A DNA stretch of 64,000 bases, taken from NCBI RefSeq assembly GCF_963675165.1, contig NC_087379.1:3721442-3785441 (forward strand). Reading direction: 5' to 3'. This DNA is from Halichondria panicea (taxonomy: Eukaryota; Porifera; Demospongiae; Suberitida; Halichondriidae). A program made the translations under genes and the position numbers. Under the pieces are notes generated by a model. The model was not told where the DNA came from. It saw only the letters and a list, made by a program, of their open reading frames with translations, and did no database searches. This document shows positions 1 through 12,295 of the stretch, one piece after another. How positions within the stretch are numbered: position 1 is the stretch's first letter; each line of letters begins with the position of its first letter.

Positions 1-509
1 CGTGTGTGTGTGCGTGCGCGCGCGCGTGTGTGTGTGTGTGTGTGTGCGTGCGTGCGTGCGTGTGTGTGTGTGTGTGTGTGTGCGTGTGTGTATGTGCCCC
101 TGTGTGAGTGTGTGCGTGCGAGTGTGTGTGTGCCCCTGTCTGTGCGTATGCCCCTGTGTGTGCCCCCTGTGTGTGCGTGTGCCTGTGTGCCCCTGTGTGT
201 GCGTGTGCGTGTGTGTGTATGTGTGCCGTCTGTGTTGTGTGCCCCCTGTGTGTGAGTGTGTGTTTGCGTTTGTGTGTATGTGTACCACTGTGTGTGATGC
301 CCCCTGTGTGTGCGTGTATGCACGCACACACACACACACCACACACACCGCACACACCACACACCACACCGCACACACACCACACACGCCACACACACTC
401 ACACAGTCACACATACACTCATATGCACACACCAGGGGGCACAGGGCACAGGGCACACACGCACACGCACACACACAAACGCAGGGCACACACACACACG
501 CACACTCAC

Positions 510-543
<34 letters not shown>

Positions 544-1239
544 ACAGGGGGCACACAACATAGGGGGGTACACACACACACACATACACACACACACAGG
601 GGCAGGGGCACACGCACACACACACCACACACACACGTAGGGCACACACCACACACACACACACTCACACACACACACACACACACATACACACACACGC
701 ACACAGGGAACACGCAACAAACGCAGGGCACACACACACACACACGCACACTCACACACAGGGAGCACACATACACCACACACACACACACACACACGCA
801 CATACAACACACACACACACTCAGGGGCACACACACACACAAACACACAGGGGGCATACACACACTCACAAACCACACACACACCACACACGCACACACA
901 CACACACACACACACGCACATAACGCACACACACACACACACATACACGCATACACCAGAGGGGGCACACACAACACACAAACACACACACACACTCACG
1001 ACATGCAGGGCACACACACACCACACACACACGTAGGGCAAACACACACACACACACAGGAGGCGCACACACACACACTCACACACAGGGGGACACATAC
1101 AAACACATACAAACACACATACACGCACACACACACACACACACACACACGGGGACATTACACACGCACACGCACACACCACACACACACACACACGCAC
1201 ACACGCGCACACACGCATACACAGGGGGCACACACACAG

Positions 1240-1274
<35 letters not shown>

Positions 1275-1764
1275 CAGGCACACACACACGTACAAGCACA
1301 CACAGGGGGCACACACACACACGCAAACGCACACACCGCACACGCACACACCACATACGCCACACACAGTCACACACACACACACACTCACATGCACACA
1401 CCAGGGGGCACAGGGCACACACACACGCACACACAGGGCACACGCACACACAAAACGCAGGGCACACACACACACGCACACTCACACACAGGGGGCACAC
1501 ATACACAACACACACACAGGGACACACACACACACTCAGGGGCACACACACACACACAAAAACACAGGGGGCATACACACACGCACACACACGCACATAA
1601 CACACGTACGCACACACACACACAACGCACACACACGCACATACACCAGGGGGGGCACGCACAACACACAAACACACACACACACACTCACGACACGCAG
1701 GGCACACACACACTACACACACACGTAGGGCACACACACACACGCACACACGCACACACAGGAG

Positions 1765-1807
<43 letters not shown>

Positions 1808-1837
1808 GGACACATACAAACACATACAAACACACAT

Positions 1838-1882
<45 letters not shown>

Positions 1883-1995
1883 GACATTACACACGCACAC
1901 GCACACACCACACACACGCATGCACACACACAGCACACACACACACACACACGCATACACAGGAGGCACACACACACAGTCACACACACACACAC

Positions 1996-2060
<65 letters not shown>
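1..2060. repeat. (GT/CA)n satellite block A
   Basis: Nearly pure alternating purine-pyrimidine sequence. Positions 1 to about 318 are GT-rich on the + strand; from about 320 to 2060 the strand is CA-rich, so polarity flips once near 310-325. Islands such as CAGGGGGCACACAC recur every 30-60 bp, making this a compound minisatellite rather than a simple microsatellite. All long ORFs here encode only Cys-Val or His-Thr runs and are not genes. Confidence 0.95.
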
Positions 2061-2062
<2 letters not shown>

Positions 2063-2756
2063 CTATCTATTTATTTTGACTAATGCCTTGTGCTAATTCT
2101 AAGAACCAAAATTAGAGGTTAATGATTGTTTTGTGCTTGCCACCTATAGAAGAACCACATAGACCCATCCCCATTATCAGATACTACCACCACAAATCCT
2201 AGCCCAGACAATACAGGCCTGTACCTTATAAATTAAGCCTCCCTCAAGGTCAGATTTAGTTGACACAAGCCATGCACAAGCTAAGTTGAAGTATTACAGC
2301 AGCCAATATCAAGTCTAAGATAAGTTCTATACTTTATGTCAGCATTACCTCAAATGTGAATATAGCTTACAATCAGCATGGCCCCAAGTGAATTATTGAG
2401 TATACTAGTCGTTCTGAATGCAACAGATGAATGGGGAGGGTTGGTGCACTGTTAAAGACTCTTTAACCCATCATTCTCGACTCTCAAGGTCGGGCATCTG
2501 ATTGCTTTTTTTCTACCAGTATGGTTTTGTGCTGTTTGTTCTTTTGTTTCCTTTTTTTTTTTTCTATAGCCCCTTAACTATTACTGAAGAGCTTCCCAAA
2601 ATAATGTAGACACACTGTGATGACTATATGCAAAATAACCTAGATACAGATCAGATTGCATTTATAACTTTGAGCTGTTTCTAAGTTTTAGGCTGAGTCA
2701 GTAATTATGTGTCGGAAAGCCCGATCCCACCCCCTATACTTCTGTATATACCATTC
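2061..2756. repeat. Unique segment of duplicated satellite unit, copy 1
   Basis: Begins TACTATCTATTTATTTTGAC directly after the CA tract. Most of its first ~500 bp matches 5057-5600 in the same order, including 'cagacaatacag', 'cagcatggcccca' and 'gttaaagactctttaaccc'. Identity by eye is roughly 80 percent. No coding sequence was recognised. Confidence 0.85.
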
Positions 2757-2874
2757 TCAAACACACACACTCACATGCACACACCAGGGGGCACACACAC
2801 GCACACGCACACACCATAAACACACACTCACACATATACACGCAGGGGGCACATAACACAGGGGGCACAGAGAG

Positions 2875-2911
<37 letters not shown>

Positions 2912-3134
2912 TACACGCACTCACACAGGTGCACACACACACACACACACAATACACACCTACAGACACACACACACACACACACCAAACACACAGGGGC
3001 ACCCACACACACATACACACGTGTGCCCTCTGTGTGTGTGCCCCCTGCGTGTGTGTGTACACGCCCCTGTGTGTGCGTGTGTGTGTGCTGTGTGTGTGTG
3101 TGCGTGCCCCCTGTATGTGCGTGTGTGTGTGTGC

Positions 3135-3180
<46 letters not shown>

Positions 3181-3455
3181 CTCTGTGTTCCCCCTATGTG
3201 TGCGCGTGTGTGTGAGTGTGTGTGTGCCCCCTGTGTGTGTGCGTACACACGAACACACAGGGGGCACAAACACACACATACACACACACACACAGGGCAT
3301 ACAGGGCATACACACTTACACACACAGGGGGCGCACAACACAGAGGGCACACATACACACACACGCACACGCACACACAGGGGGCACACACACACGCACA
3401 CACACACGCACACACAGGGGCAAACAAACACGCACATACACGCACACACAGGTGG

Positions 3456-3487
<32 letters not shown>

Positions 3488-3812
3488 TGCACACACTCAC
3501 ATGCACAAACCAGGGGGCACACACACGCACACACACGCACACGCACACACCACACACACACACACTCACACACAGGGGGCACAAAACATAGGGGGGTACA
3601 CACACACACACACGCACACGCACACACAGAGGGGCACATACAACACATACACACACACAGGGGCAGGGGCACACGCACACACAAACACACACACCACACA
3701 CACACACACTCACACACATATACACACACACACGCACACAGGGAACACAGGGACAAACATCACCACACACAAACACACACACACATACACACGCAGGGCA
3801 CACACACACACA

Positions 3813-3848
<36 letters not shown>

Positions 3849-4881
3849 GCACACGCACACACCACACACACGCACACACACACGCACACACAGGGGGCAC
3901 ACACCACACACACATTCTCTCACATGCGCACACCAAGGGCAAGGGGCACATACACAGACACACACACACACACACAAATACACGCACACCAGAGGGGGCA
4001 CAAACAACACACAAACACACATACACAGCACACACAGGGGCACACACACACCACACACGCACACACACACACACAGGGGCACACAACACAGGGGCACACA
4101 TACACACGCACACGCACACGCACACACACACACACTCACACGGGGGCATCACACACACACAGGGGGGGCACAAACACGCACACACACACACGCACACACA
4201 CACACACAGGGCACACACACACACACACGGGGGCATCACAGGGGGGGGCACAAACACGCACACAAACACACACGCAGGGCACACACACACACACGTACAA
4301 GCACACACAGGGGGCACACACACACGCGAACGCACTCACCACACACGCACACGCACACACCACACACGCCACACACAGTCACACACACAGTCACACACAC
4401 ACACACACTCACAGGCACACACCAGGGGGCACAGGGCACACACACACGCACACACAGGGCACACGCACACACACACAAACGCAAGGCACACACACACACA
4501 CGCACACTCACACACACACAGGGGGCACACATACACACCACACACACACGCACACGCATATACAACACACACACAGACACAGGGACACACACACACACAC
4601 TCAGGGGCACACACACACACAAACACACAGGGGGCATACACACACGCACACACACGCACACAGCACACACACTCACACACATGCACACACTGCACACATA
4701 CCACACACGCACACACACACACACACACACGCACATAACACACGCACACACACACACACATACACGCATACACCAGAGGGGGCACACACAACACACAAAC
4801 ACACACACACACTCACGACACGCAGGGCACACACACACCACACACACACATAGGGCACACACACACACGCACACACAGGAG

Positions 4882-4915
<34 letters not shown>

Positions 4916-4956
4916 GGACATTACACACGCACATGCACACACCACACACACACACG

Positions 4957-4987
<31 letters not shown>

Positions 4988-5012
4988 GCATACACAGGGG
5001 GCACACACACAG

Positions 5013-5056
<44 letters not shown>
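2757..5056. repeat. (CA/GT)n satellite block B
   Basis: Same family as block A. CA-rich at 2757-3020, GT-rich at about 3021-3245, then CA-rich to 5056, so there are two polarity switches. The same GGGGG-containing islands occur. It ends in a pure CA run joined to the same TACTATCTATT sequence as block A. Confidence 0.95.
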
Positions 5057-5060
<4 letters not shown>

Positions 5061-5625
5061 CTATCTATTTATTTTGACTAATGCCTGTTGCTAATTCTAA
5101 GAACCAACATTTGAGGTCAATGTTTGTTTTGTGCTTGCTTCAGCTTAACCACATAGAAGAACCCACATTCCCCATGCAACCCCACTATCAACTACATGTA
5201 CCACAAAGCCTGGCCCAGACAATACAGTGTTGTACTTTATACCTAAGCCCCCCTCAGAAGTTTTCTTTTAAAAGCCAACTTGAAGTATCACAGCAACCAA
5301 TATCAAGTCCAAGTTAGAAGATAAGTCTTATTCATGTCAGCTTGACCTCAACGTTTTACAGCTTTACAATAATTATTCAGCATGGCCCCAATGTGAATAG
5401 ATGTACAATAACTATTGAGTGTTATAATTATAGTACTGTAGTTGTGTGAATGCAACAGATGAATGGGGAGAGTTGGTGCACCGTTAAAGACTCTTTAACC
5501 CATCATTCTCGGCTCTCCAGGCCGAGCATCTGTTTGCTTTTTTGTTTCTGTCTGTTCTCTGCCTTGTGGTGTTTGCCTTTCTATGTTAATTAACCTATAT
5601 ACCCTTTAATTGTGCATACTTTAAT
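5057..5625. repeat. Unique segment of duplicated satellite unit, copy 2
   Basis: Diverged copy of 2061-2560 lying immediately 3' of block B. Positions 1-5625 therefore look like two tandem ~2.7-2.9-kb units, each satellite plus unique tail. Confidence 0.85.
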
Positions 5626-6118
5626 TAAAGCACAGATTCTAAATTTAGGAATAAATCAGATCAGCATGTCAGCATAGCCAGTTGGCCACCCCCAGTAACA
5701 TATGTGGATCGATATGGACATACATGTAGACAGCTAATTATGACATAAACTTCTAACCATTGGTGTGTGTAGAAACGAAGACGCTTGCAGCATTTTCTTA
5801 AAAAGCACAGCCTCACAGAAAGTAAAATCCTTTATCAATTACTACATCTACATAATTACCCAAACCCCCCTCCCCCTGGCCTCCCCTGAGAGTATTAAAA
5901 ACCAGCAGATCAGACTCAGCAGATCAGACTAAAAAATACAATTCAAAGTAAAAAGACTAGATTACAAGAACTGAAGGTAAACCACATAGTAAATTGCATA
6001 TTATTGTTAGAAGTATGAATACAAATAATAATAACTATATAGCTAGCTTACCAACTTATAGTACAGTTATTCCTGCAACCATGTGTCTCATAAGCAAGTT
6101 AACGTGTAAGTGTATTAG
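5626..6118. other. Unassigned AT-rich sequence
   Basis: No ORF of interest and no recognised repeat. It contains a short direct repeat, 'cagcagatcagact', near 5903-5930. Confidence 0.5.
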
Positions 6119-6229
6119 TTAATGTACAGTGTAGAGGGGTTTATGACAGTAAACCTCCCGACTACGAGGGCGTAAGCCCGAGGGGGAGGTATGGTTTACT
6201 GTCATAAACCCCGAGGCACTGTGCATTAA
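6119..6229. mobile_element. Palindromic foldback MITE with TTAA flanks
   Basis: Two ~48-bp arms form a near-perfect hairpin. The left arm has TTTATGACAGTAAACC and the right arm its complement GGTTTACTGTCATAAA. TTAA lies exactly at both outer edges (6119-6122 and 6226-6229), as expected of piggyBac-type target duplications. A related half-arm, 'TTTATGACAGTTAAACC', appears near 6838-6857. Confidence 0.7.
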
Positions 6230-6904
6230 TTCCCATCTGATTGGCTGACTGGTTGCTATGCATCAAGATCAAGCTGCATGACTACCACATAGCAACACTA
6301 TTCCACACTCAAATCCTTGCACAGCCTGGACAGAATATGAGCAGCCAGCCCCTCCCTCAAAGCAACCGGTACAGAGCCACTCCCCCTCTCTGTTCAATTA
6401 GTCAGCCCCTCCCTCCACTTACTGCACAGCAACCAACCAGAAGAAACAACACAGCTAGCTCTAGACGGTGTCTAGACCAGCTCTCTCCAGCTATGCCAGG
6501 CTGGTAGGCAAGCAAAGGTAAGCTTAAAATAGCCACTCCTATATTATTACTAAACTGGCTTCTTTTTATTTAAATACAGATGTTGAACAGGCCTAGTGCA
6601 CTGCGTGCAGTACTAGTGCTAGTGAGCAAGGCTCAGCCTGAGCCCTAGCCCTCTCCCAGAGTGTCTCTAAAGCAACTCCAAAGCAACTCCTTCTGCAAGC
6701 ACACAGCAGAATTTTGATGAACTACTCTACAGACTTACACCCTATGTTTTCATTTATGACTTCTCATGCAAGACTTTCATTCATCGAAAACACCATTAAT
6801 TTATACCATATTTTCCCTTGTAGCCCTGAGGTGCCAATTTATGACAGTTAAACCCCACTAGACTACATGGCAAAAGTGTAGTAGGTGGGAAATATTATTT
6901 CAAT
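6230..6904. other. Unassigned sequence
   Basis: An 88-codon ORF at 6241-6507 has no recognisable similarity and biased low-complexity Ser/Pro/Gln content; I do not call it a gene. A remnant of the foldback family lies near 6838. Confidence 0.4.
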
Positions 6905-7653
6905 CTCTCACACACGCACACGCACACGCACACACACCCACACACCCACACACACACTCACGCACACACACACGTACACAACACACACACGTACACACAG
7001 GGGCAAACACATCACACATCACGCACACACACGCACACACTCACACATACACGCACACACACTCACACACTACACACTCACACACTACACACACGCACGA
7101 CACACACGCACGACACACACACACACGCACACACAGGGGGGCACACACACATACACACACACACGCAAACACATCACGCACACACACAGACGCACACAAA
7201 CACACACACACAGGGGGCTCACACACACCACACGCACACACCACACGCACACACACACTCCACGCACACACACACTCGCACACACACACTCACATACACA
7301 CACACACACGCACACACACACACACGCACACACACAGGGGACACACACACACACACGCACACATACCAACACACACACATACCACACACAGGGGACACAC
7401 ACACACACGCACACGCACCCACACACACACACCACACACAGGGGCTCACACACACCACACACACACACGCACACACAGGGGCACACAACACAGGGGGCAC
7501 ACACACACACAAGCACACACAGGGGGGACACACACACACACGACACACACACAGGGGCACACACACGCACACACACACACACACGCACACACACGCACAC
7601 ACACACACACACTCACGCACACACACGCACTCACGCACACACACACATGCGCC
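6905..7653. repeat. CA satellite block C
   Basis: CA-rich compound minisatellite with the same CAGGGG islands as blocks A and B, but no polarity switch and no copy of the TACTATCTATT tail. Confidence 0.9.
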
Positions 7654-7757
7654 TTGAATTGATACCTATAGCTCGACTCTGAGGTGAGTTTAATAAGCCA
7701 CACCTATTCAACTGTATTGTAGGCCTTAAGCTATGGGGTGTTATCTGTGTCAAAATT

Positions 7758-7885
7758 ACTCAGTGTGCAATGTGCAGTGTGCAGTGTGCATATGTCAGTG
7801 TGCAATGTGCATATGTCAGTGTAGTGTCAGTGTGCAATGTCACTGTGCCTATGTCAGTGTGCAGTATGCAATGTGCCTATGTCAA
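7758..7885. repeat. GTGCA/TATGTCA minisatellite
   Basis: Irregular tandem repetition of 'CAGTGTGCAATGTGC' and 'CATATGTCAGTGTG' blocks, about 8-10 degenerate units. Confidence 0.75.
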
Positions 7886-8030
7886 CATGTAGTTATGAAT
7901 GCTACCAATGATGCCTATGTACCACATATACATGTACATGCATAAGATCTACACTTGTAGTGATTCCTCTGAGATCTACATGTATATGTGGAGGTCAAAG
8001 GTGAACACGATTAGGCTAGGTGTGCTCTAA

Positions 8031-9300
8031 ATGCAAAACGTGGCTTCACTTGCTAGTAGGCTTGATGCACTTGTTGTTAGTATTGATGTAGATGACACTG
8101 ACGAGTTAGAAAACGCCTGGAATCACTATAATTATGCTGACTTGATAATTATGCTGACTTGATCGAAACTGATTTAAGTTTTGGTGGTCTAATTCCTTCT
8201 AAAGTATGGCAGGCCTGCATTCGAAATTTCCCCTAGTGAGTCTCGTGGACCTCCAGTTCACGTCAGTACTGTTTGTAGCCTCTCATATGAGAGACTAACT
8301 ATTGCTGTATCAGTCGATGAGATTGTGACAACAATATCTGCACACACAAAAACGATGAACGGTCGGCACAGGGAATAATTATTCAACAAATTCGAATAAG
8401 AGAATCTCTACGCTGGACTGATCCTGAGGGTATAGCTAGTAGCCTTCATACCAGTGTACGTCATACCAGTGTACGTCGACGAGTCTACCACCCCAATATT
8501 TATGGCACATAGATATAAATTAGTAAGGTATGATACGTGATTACCTTAATATTGTAAACAGGTACTATAATTTTAGTGAATTTGTAAATTGATAATAAAA
8601 CGCATGCAGCTGTATAAACCAGTGTCGAAATTATATATACATGCATAATTATTAATGCATAATTATTATACTTTTAACCCATGACTTGTCGGTTATTCAA
8701 GGTTGCCTGTGTTTTTGAAGTGTTCCACTACCAACACTTTGGTTTTTCAGTATTTCCTTGAAGCGGTTAACAAGTACGGATGTCCGATATGGGAGGAGAA
8801 AATATTAAGGTAGCCGAATACATGTGGTCTCGCCAGCACACTGGATTGGGTGAAGGTACCGTATAGCGGGAAATTTTCGTGGGGTGCAAATTTTCGCGTT
8901 TTTCGAGGGCAGAGTAGTCAACACGAAAATTAAAACTGGGATAAACTCCCACGCACCGGTATACGCAGGTGCAAAACCTATTGGTGGGTGTGGTGGGTGT
9001 GGTTTATTGGCATTGACACGAAAATTAAAACCGCGAAAATTTCTGCTGAGGGCTCTGGGAGCCAAATAGCGAAAATTTGCACCCGCGAAAATTTCCCGCT
9101 ATACGGTATGATTATGGGTCGATCGGTTCATAACCAAAGAATCGAGAGACTTTGGAGAGATGTGTATCAAGGTTGTCTCGGTCTATTCTCGGTCTATACT
9201 ACAACATTTTCTCTTACCTCGAAACGTGTGGACATTGTGGCTATTGCTGTGCTGCTGCTCATTATACTTAGTTCTATCTAAGCTAACAACTCACTCTAGC
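8031..9300 (+). pseudogene. Integrase-core transposon ORF, interrupted by a MITE
   Basis: Reading from ATG 8031 gives MQNVASLASRLDALVV... and, after ignoring one copy of a 17-bp tandem duplication at 8130-8163, the frame continues into ...ADLIETDLSFGGLIPSK. Further on are GRPAFEIS (about 8200), RIRESLRWTDPEGIASSL and RRRVYHPN (8390-8510), YFLEAVNKYGCP and SDMGGENIKVAEYMW (8750-8830), then [16 protein letters not shown] (9115-9165). These match, from memory, an integrase-core (rve-like, DDE) protein family multi-copy in cnidarians, sponges and fishes. The expected WHIDG catalytic region is missing between about 8515 and 8745, possibly an intron or deletion; an AG acceptor precedes YFLEAV. A TA-flanked MITE sits at 8857-9108. 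Broken; function as a recombinase is inferred only. Confidence 0.75.
8857..9108. mobile_element. MITE family 1, copy 1 (TA target site)
   Basis: 252 bp with ~39-bp terminal inverted repeats beginning CCGTATAGCGGGAAATTTTC, flanked by TA on both sides. Removing the element and one TA rejoins the surrounding integrase frame as ...[13 protein letters not shown], showing a clean Tc1/mariner-like TA insertion. A second copy is at 62278-62479. Confidence 0.9.
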
Positions 9301-10009
9301 GCTTAGCCCTCCTGGTCTTTGCAAAGGAGAAATAACAGAAAGTTGTTTGATGTAGCAGCCTCATCTTGGATAGTAGGCTTCCCAGGGATACGGTCAACAA
9401 TTTTTTGACAAAGTACAAGGATAAATCAGCTAAGGAAGGCTTATGGAAGTCATCTATTGCCTCACAAGCTTTACTAGAGGGTGTTTTAAACGCCGACTAA
9501 GTCACTTCTCTAAACTAGCTGAATTACTGCAAAATGAAAAGGGAGTGGTACGTTGAAGTAATGAACGCGTGGGCGGAACCATGGCGACCATGTGGGCGGG
9601 GCTTATAATTTGCAAATTCAGCAATAATTGAAGGTCCCAGTCCTTAATGCACGTGAGTAGCCTTTCAGTGAGTTCCCAAATTTCCTTAATGATCGGCGCT
9701 TATCGCTTCCAGTTTTGTCAATCCATACAAATGCGCTAAGAAGTCAGCTCTATACTTCTTTGCTTGGCAATATACTTTCTTGTGAATCCAGCTTCAGTAT
9801 CACTCCAGTTGCATGATCAGTAGCTCATGATAATCATCTTAAGTGCCTGGTTGGTGGCGTTGATTTTTGGCCGAGAAAAAATTCTGTGAGCAGAGCTCCT
9901 ATGTCTTTGTAAGAGAGGTTCATTCACTCTCCAGGCTGAATATGCAGCTTTCCTCCCAGGTCCAGGTTCAGCAGACATCTTCGATTTTTAAAATTACAGC
10001 AGCCTCGAA
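9301..10009. other. Mostly unassigned; one MITE half at 9621-9647
   Basis: 'CAGCAATAATTG...GGTCCCAGTCCTTAA' at 9620-9647 matches the end of the MITE at 19008-19164. Nothing else recognised. Confidence 0.5.
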
Positions 10010-10053
10010 TCCAGGCGTATTTTAATCGGCCTGGTCTCGAGGCTAGGTACAAC
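10010..10053. mobile_element. Short GGCCTGG foldback element, copy 1
   Basis: Palindrome built from AGCCTCGAATCCAGGC and GCCTGGTCTCGAGGCTA. Related copies occur at about 12257, 41519, 43884 and 52093. Confidence 0.65.
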
Positions 10054-10109
10054 GGCGCGTGGGATACGCCGTACAATACACATATTCGAAGGGAAGTGAA
10101 ACCAGCACA

Positions 10110-10290
10110 TGCGCGTTGGTATCTTTAATATGCTAATAAGTGACCGTTTGATAATGTTCGTAGTACAACCTCAGTGAAACCTCGGTTCTAGAGCAGCTAG
10201 ACAGTGAGCCTTATTGAGTGAGAGGATAGCTACCTGAGGAAGAAGCTCTTGCGATGGATAGATCTGGTAAGTCTAGAGTAGCATATGTAT
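10110..10290 (+). mobile_element. piggyBac-like 5' fragment, internal part
   Basis: 'AAGTGACCGTTTGATAATG', 'CTAGAGCAGCTAGACAGTGA' and 'TTGAGTGAGAGGATAGCTACC' parallel 13700-13830, which lies downstream of a TTAACCCTTT terminus. The terminus itself is not present here. Confidence 0.5.
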
Positions 10291-10414
10291 GTATTTAGGC
10301 TAGTTAGTACAGCAGTGGACAATGAGCCACCATTGAACTTGTAAACTAAATTTGTGATGGGATTTTCTTCTCACCTGGATGCCACAGTCACCTGGATGCC
10401 ACAGCTTACAGCCT

Positions 10415-10499
10415 TATCACAACAGTATCTTGTTTTAAATAGTGGCAGATTTTGAGCGAGCAAAAGCTAAACTTTGCTCTAGGTACGGGATCGTATTTT
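10415..10499 (-). repeat. Dispersed repeat R, partial inverted copy
   Basis: Contains 'TTTAAATAGTGGCAGATTTTG', 'GAGCGAGCAAAAGCTAA' and 'GGTACGGGATC', all found in reverse complement at 13360-13536. Confidence 0.7.
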
Positions 10500-10693
10500 C
10501 AGTGGTTTTCCATACCCATACCTTTGCAGGCTACATAGTAATTACCTGTCTGTGTTATTTTAATCCACCTACACATTACAAATCAATGAAGGTCAAAGTA
10601 CACTAGAGGGTAAAGTACACTAGAGGGTGCGAGCAGTCAGGTGCACGTGTAGCTAGCTAGCTAGCTTACCAGAATAAATAGCTAGCTATAGCT

Positions 10694-11455
10694 ATGTCTC
10701 AGTACTACTATCCCGGGAGTAATTTTGATCCATCCACAGTTGTCAGTGTCTGGCAGAGGTCCCCCGGCTGGGCTGCAACCTCAAGTAAGAGTAATTCATA
10801 TCAATCAGGCCTAGTACTATGCTATTGTTCTATAAGTTCACCATCAAAATCTTTGTGGAACACGAGTCTGTAGGTGGATTCTCCACAAGACTTTTACAAG
10901 TATTTGGTTTGCTCAGGGTGAGCAACAAGAGTTTGGCATGGTATTAATACAAAGTTCAGGTCAAAGTTCAGGTCAGCTCAAGAATGCATCATTTGGTGAA
11001 AAACTGCCTGAATTATGTACCAGACATTTTGAAAAAACTCTGAAATCACTCTATGGTGTGAGTGTAGGCAACAAAACGCGGTAAAAAGAGGAACCCTGTA
11101 GGCAGTGTGCAGCCAAGCGAACAACTGATGGAGAGACTCTTTGTGAAAAACATGGCGAAGATTACAGCGGACCGCAGTATCAAGTGTGGGCAGTATCAAG
11201 TGTGGGCAAGGATGAAACTCAATGGGCAGCTTTCCTGACTACCTACTGTTTGGTGCAACACCAGGTGGTCGAAAGAAGACACAGGGTACAGCTCTAACAA
11301 GTGCAGCTACAGGGACGCTTAGAGGAAGTGAGCCGCCATCTAATTCTCTGTCATTGTCTCCTGGCAAAAGAGCTCGTGTTTCAAGCATATATTTAGAGCA
11401 ACTAAAAACTAACGAATTTGATGAACAGAAAGTTTGCTCTAAGTGAGCTGAACAA
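10694..11455 (+). pseudogene. Accessory ORF1 of two-gene transposon (old copy)
   Basis: A first exon candidate starts at ATG 10694, reads MSQYYYPGSNFDPSTVV..., and ends at a donor (CAA|GTAAGAG) near 10784. It resembles the MYSYPGGSWNYNYYGN start of the ORF at 45523. A later stretch includes KLPELCTRHFEKTLKSLYG (about 10990-11045) and, near 11350-11410, SLSPGKRARVSSIYLEQL, matching the C-terminal SPTKSVTLRGKYMEQLRDL of the 45.5-kb copy. Frames are broken, including by a 16-bp tandem duplication at 11175-11206. Function unknown; it is transposon-associated by position. Confidence 0.6.
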
Positions 11456-11459
11456 GTGA

Positions 11460-11985
11460 CAATCTAGTGCATATAATTATACAACAGATTTTGTATTTGT
11501 ACATGGTGCATCCTATGTATCCACAATCTTTGACTCAACCGTAACTTGCAAAAGCGTCAAGTATGACATCATTAATTTCAGAACAGGAGCCTTAAACACT
11601 CCATCATGTCAGGCGAGTATGGAGGAAGAAAGATCACTACAGCCAGGTACTACATACAGCCAGGTACTACATGGTGGATACTGGAATACTACTACGCTTT
11701 ATAGAATTGAATGGTAGCGGAGAAGACATCGCTCAAAGTACTCACAGAACACATTTGCATCGACATTTTCAGTAGTGTCAAGCATACCATCATTGTTGAG
11801 TACCTAAGGGCGTACCCAAAACGACGAAGAGCATTTCTTTGTCTGTATTTCATGCGGATAAATAAAAGCCTGTTGTTCACAAAGGTGAACAGTTCTGGTT
11901 GGATCAACATTCAATCTATTTGCTACCTCTTCCCTCTTCACTCATTACACATATCTCATTACACATATCTGATGAACCATCCTCC
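11460..11985 (-). pseudogene. DDE transposase fragment (Tc1/IS630 type)
   Basis: On the complement, reading downward: EVANRLNVDP (helix-turn-helix-like, about 11930), GMLDTTENVDANVFCEYFER (about 11800-11740), PFNSIKRSSI (the usual position of the second catalytic Asp, here degraded), then [15 protein letters not shown] (about 11610). The last is the family's PPYSPDxNPxE motif with the Asn-Pro-x-Glu part altered. A 17-bp duplication at 11640-11672 splits the frame. Inactive as written. Confidence 0.65.
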
Positions 11986-12256
11986 ACACTAGAGTATAAA
12001 TATGATCTAGGGCAGAATGACACGCATGACCCAACAGAAGCCAACCAAAACACTAATTTTATAGTGTTTACTACATTGCAGTGCTCTGGAGTATAGGTAT
12101 GGAAAAACCACTGTACCAGGAACAATTCAAATCCTATCCATACTTCTCTGAGACTCCAGGCTTCTTTACTGTGATCCTAGTTCTACCGTGCATAAATCTA
12201 TGTACCACTAAAACTCTGTTGTTCTCAAATTTAGTTCTGAGTCAGTGCTGTGCTAG

Positions 12257-12295
12257 CCCGAATCCAGGCCGATTAAAATACGGCCTGGTAGGCTT
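12257..12295. mobile_element. GGCCTGG foldback element, copy 2
   Basis: Palindromic 'CGAATCCAGGCCGATTAAAA' plus 'TACGGCCTGG', related to 10010-10053. Confidence 0.6.

Larger units (their letters stand above)
10500..12113. mobile_element. Two-gene Tc1/IS630-like DNA transposon, old copy
   Basis: Terminal inverted repeats CAGTGGTTTTCCATACCCAT (left, 10500) and the complement of CAGTGGTTTTTCCATACC (right end at 12113). Inside are an accessory ORF on + (10694-11455) and a decayed DDE transposase on - (about 11985-11460), converging. This is the same plan as the element at 45302-47689, but with different termini. Confidence 0.7.

Noticed and set aside
2-5094. Many ORFs of 60-570 codons encoding Cys/Val or His/Thr runs
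   Set aside because: They are translations of the CA/GT satellite in every frame and strand, with no other sequence content.
6241-6507. 88-codon ORF after the TTAA palindrome
   Set aside because: Short, low-complexity and without homology or splice signals that would support a gene.
7219-7703. Possible Cys-rich toxin-like or metallothionein-like peptides in CA block C
   Set aside because: Cys-Val alternation only reflects (GT)n translation.
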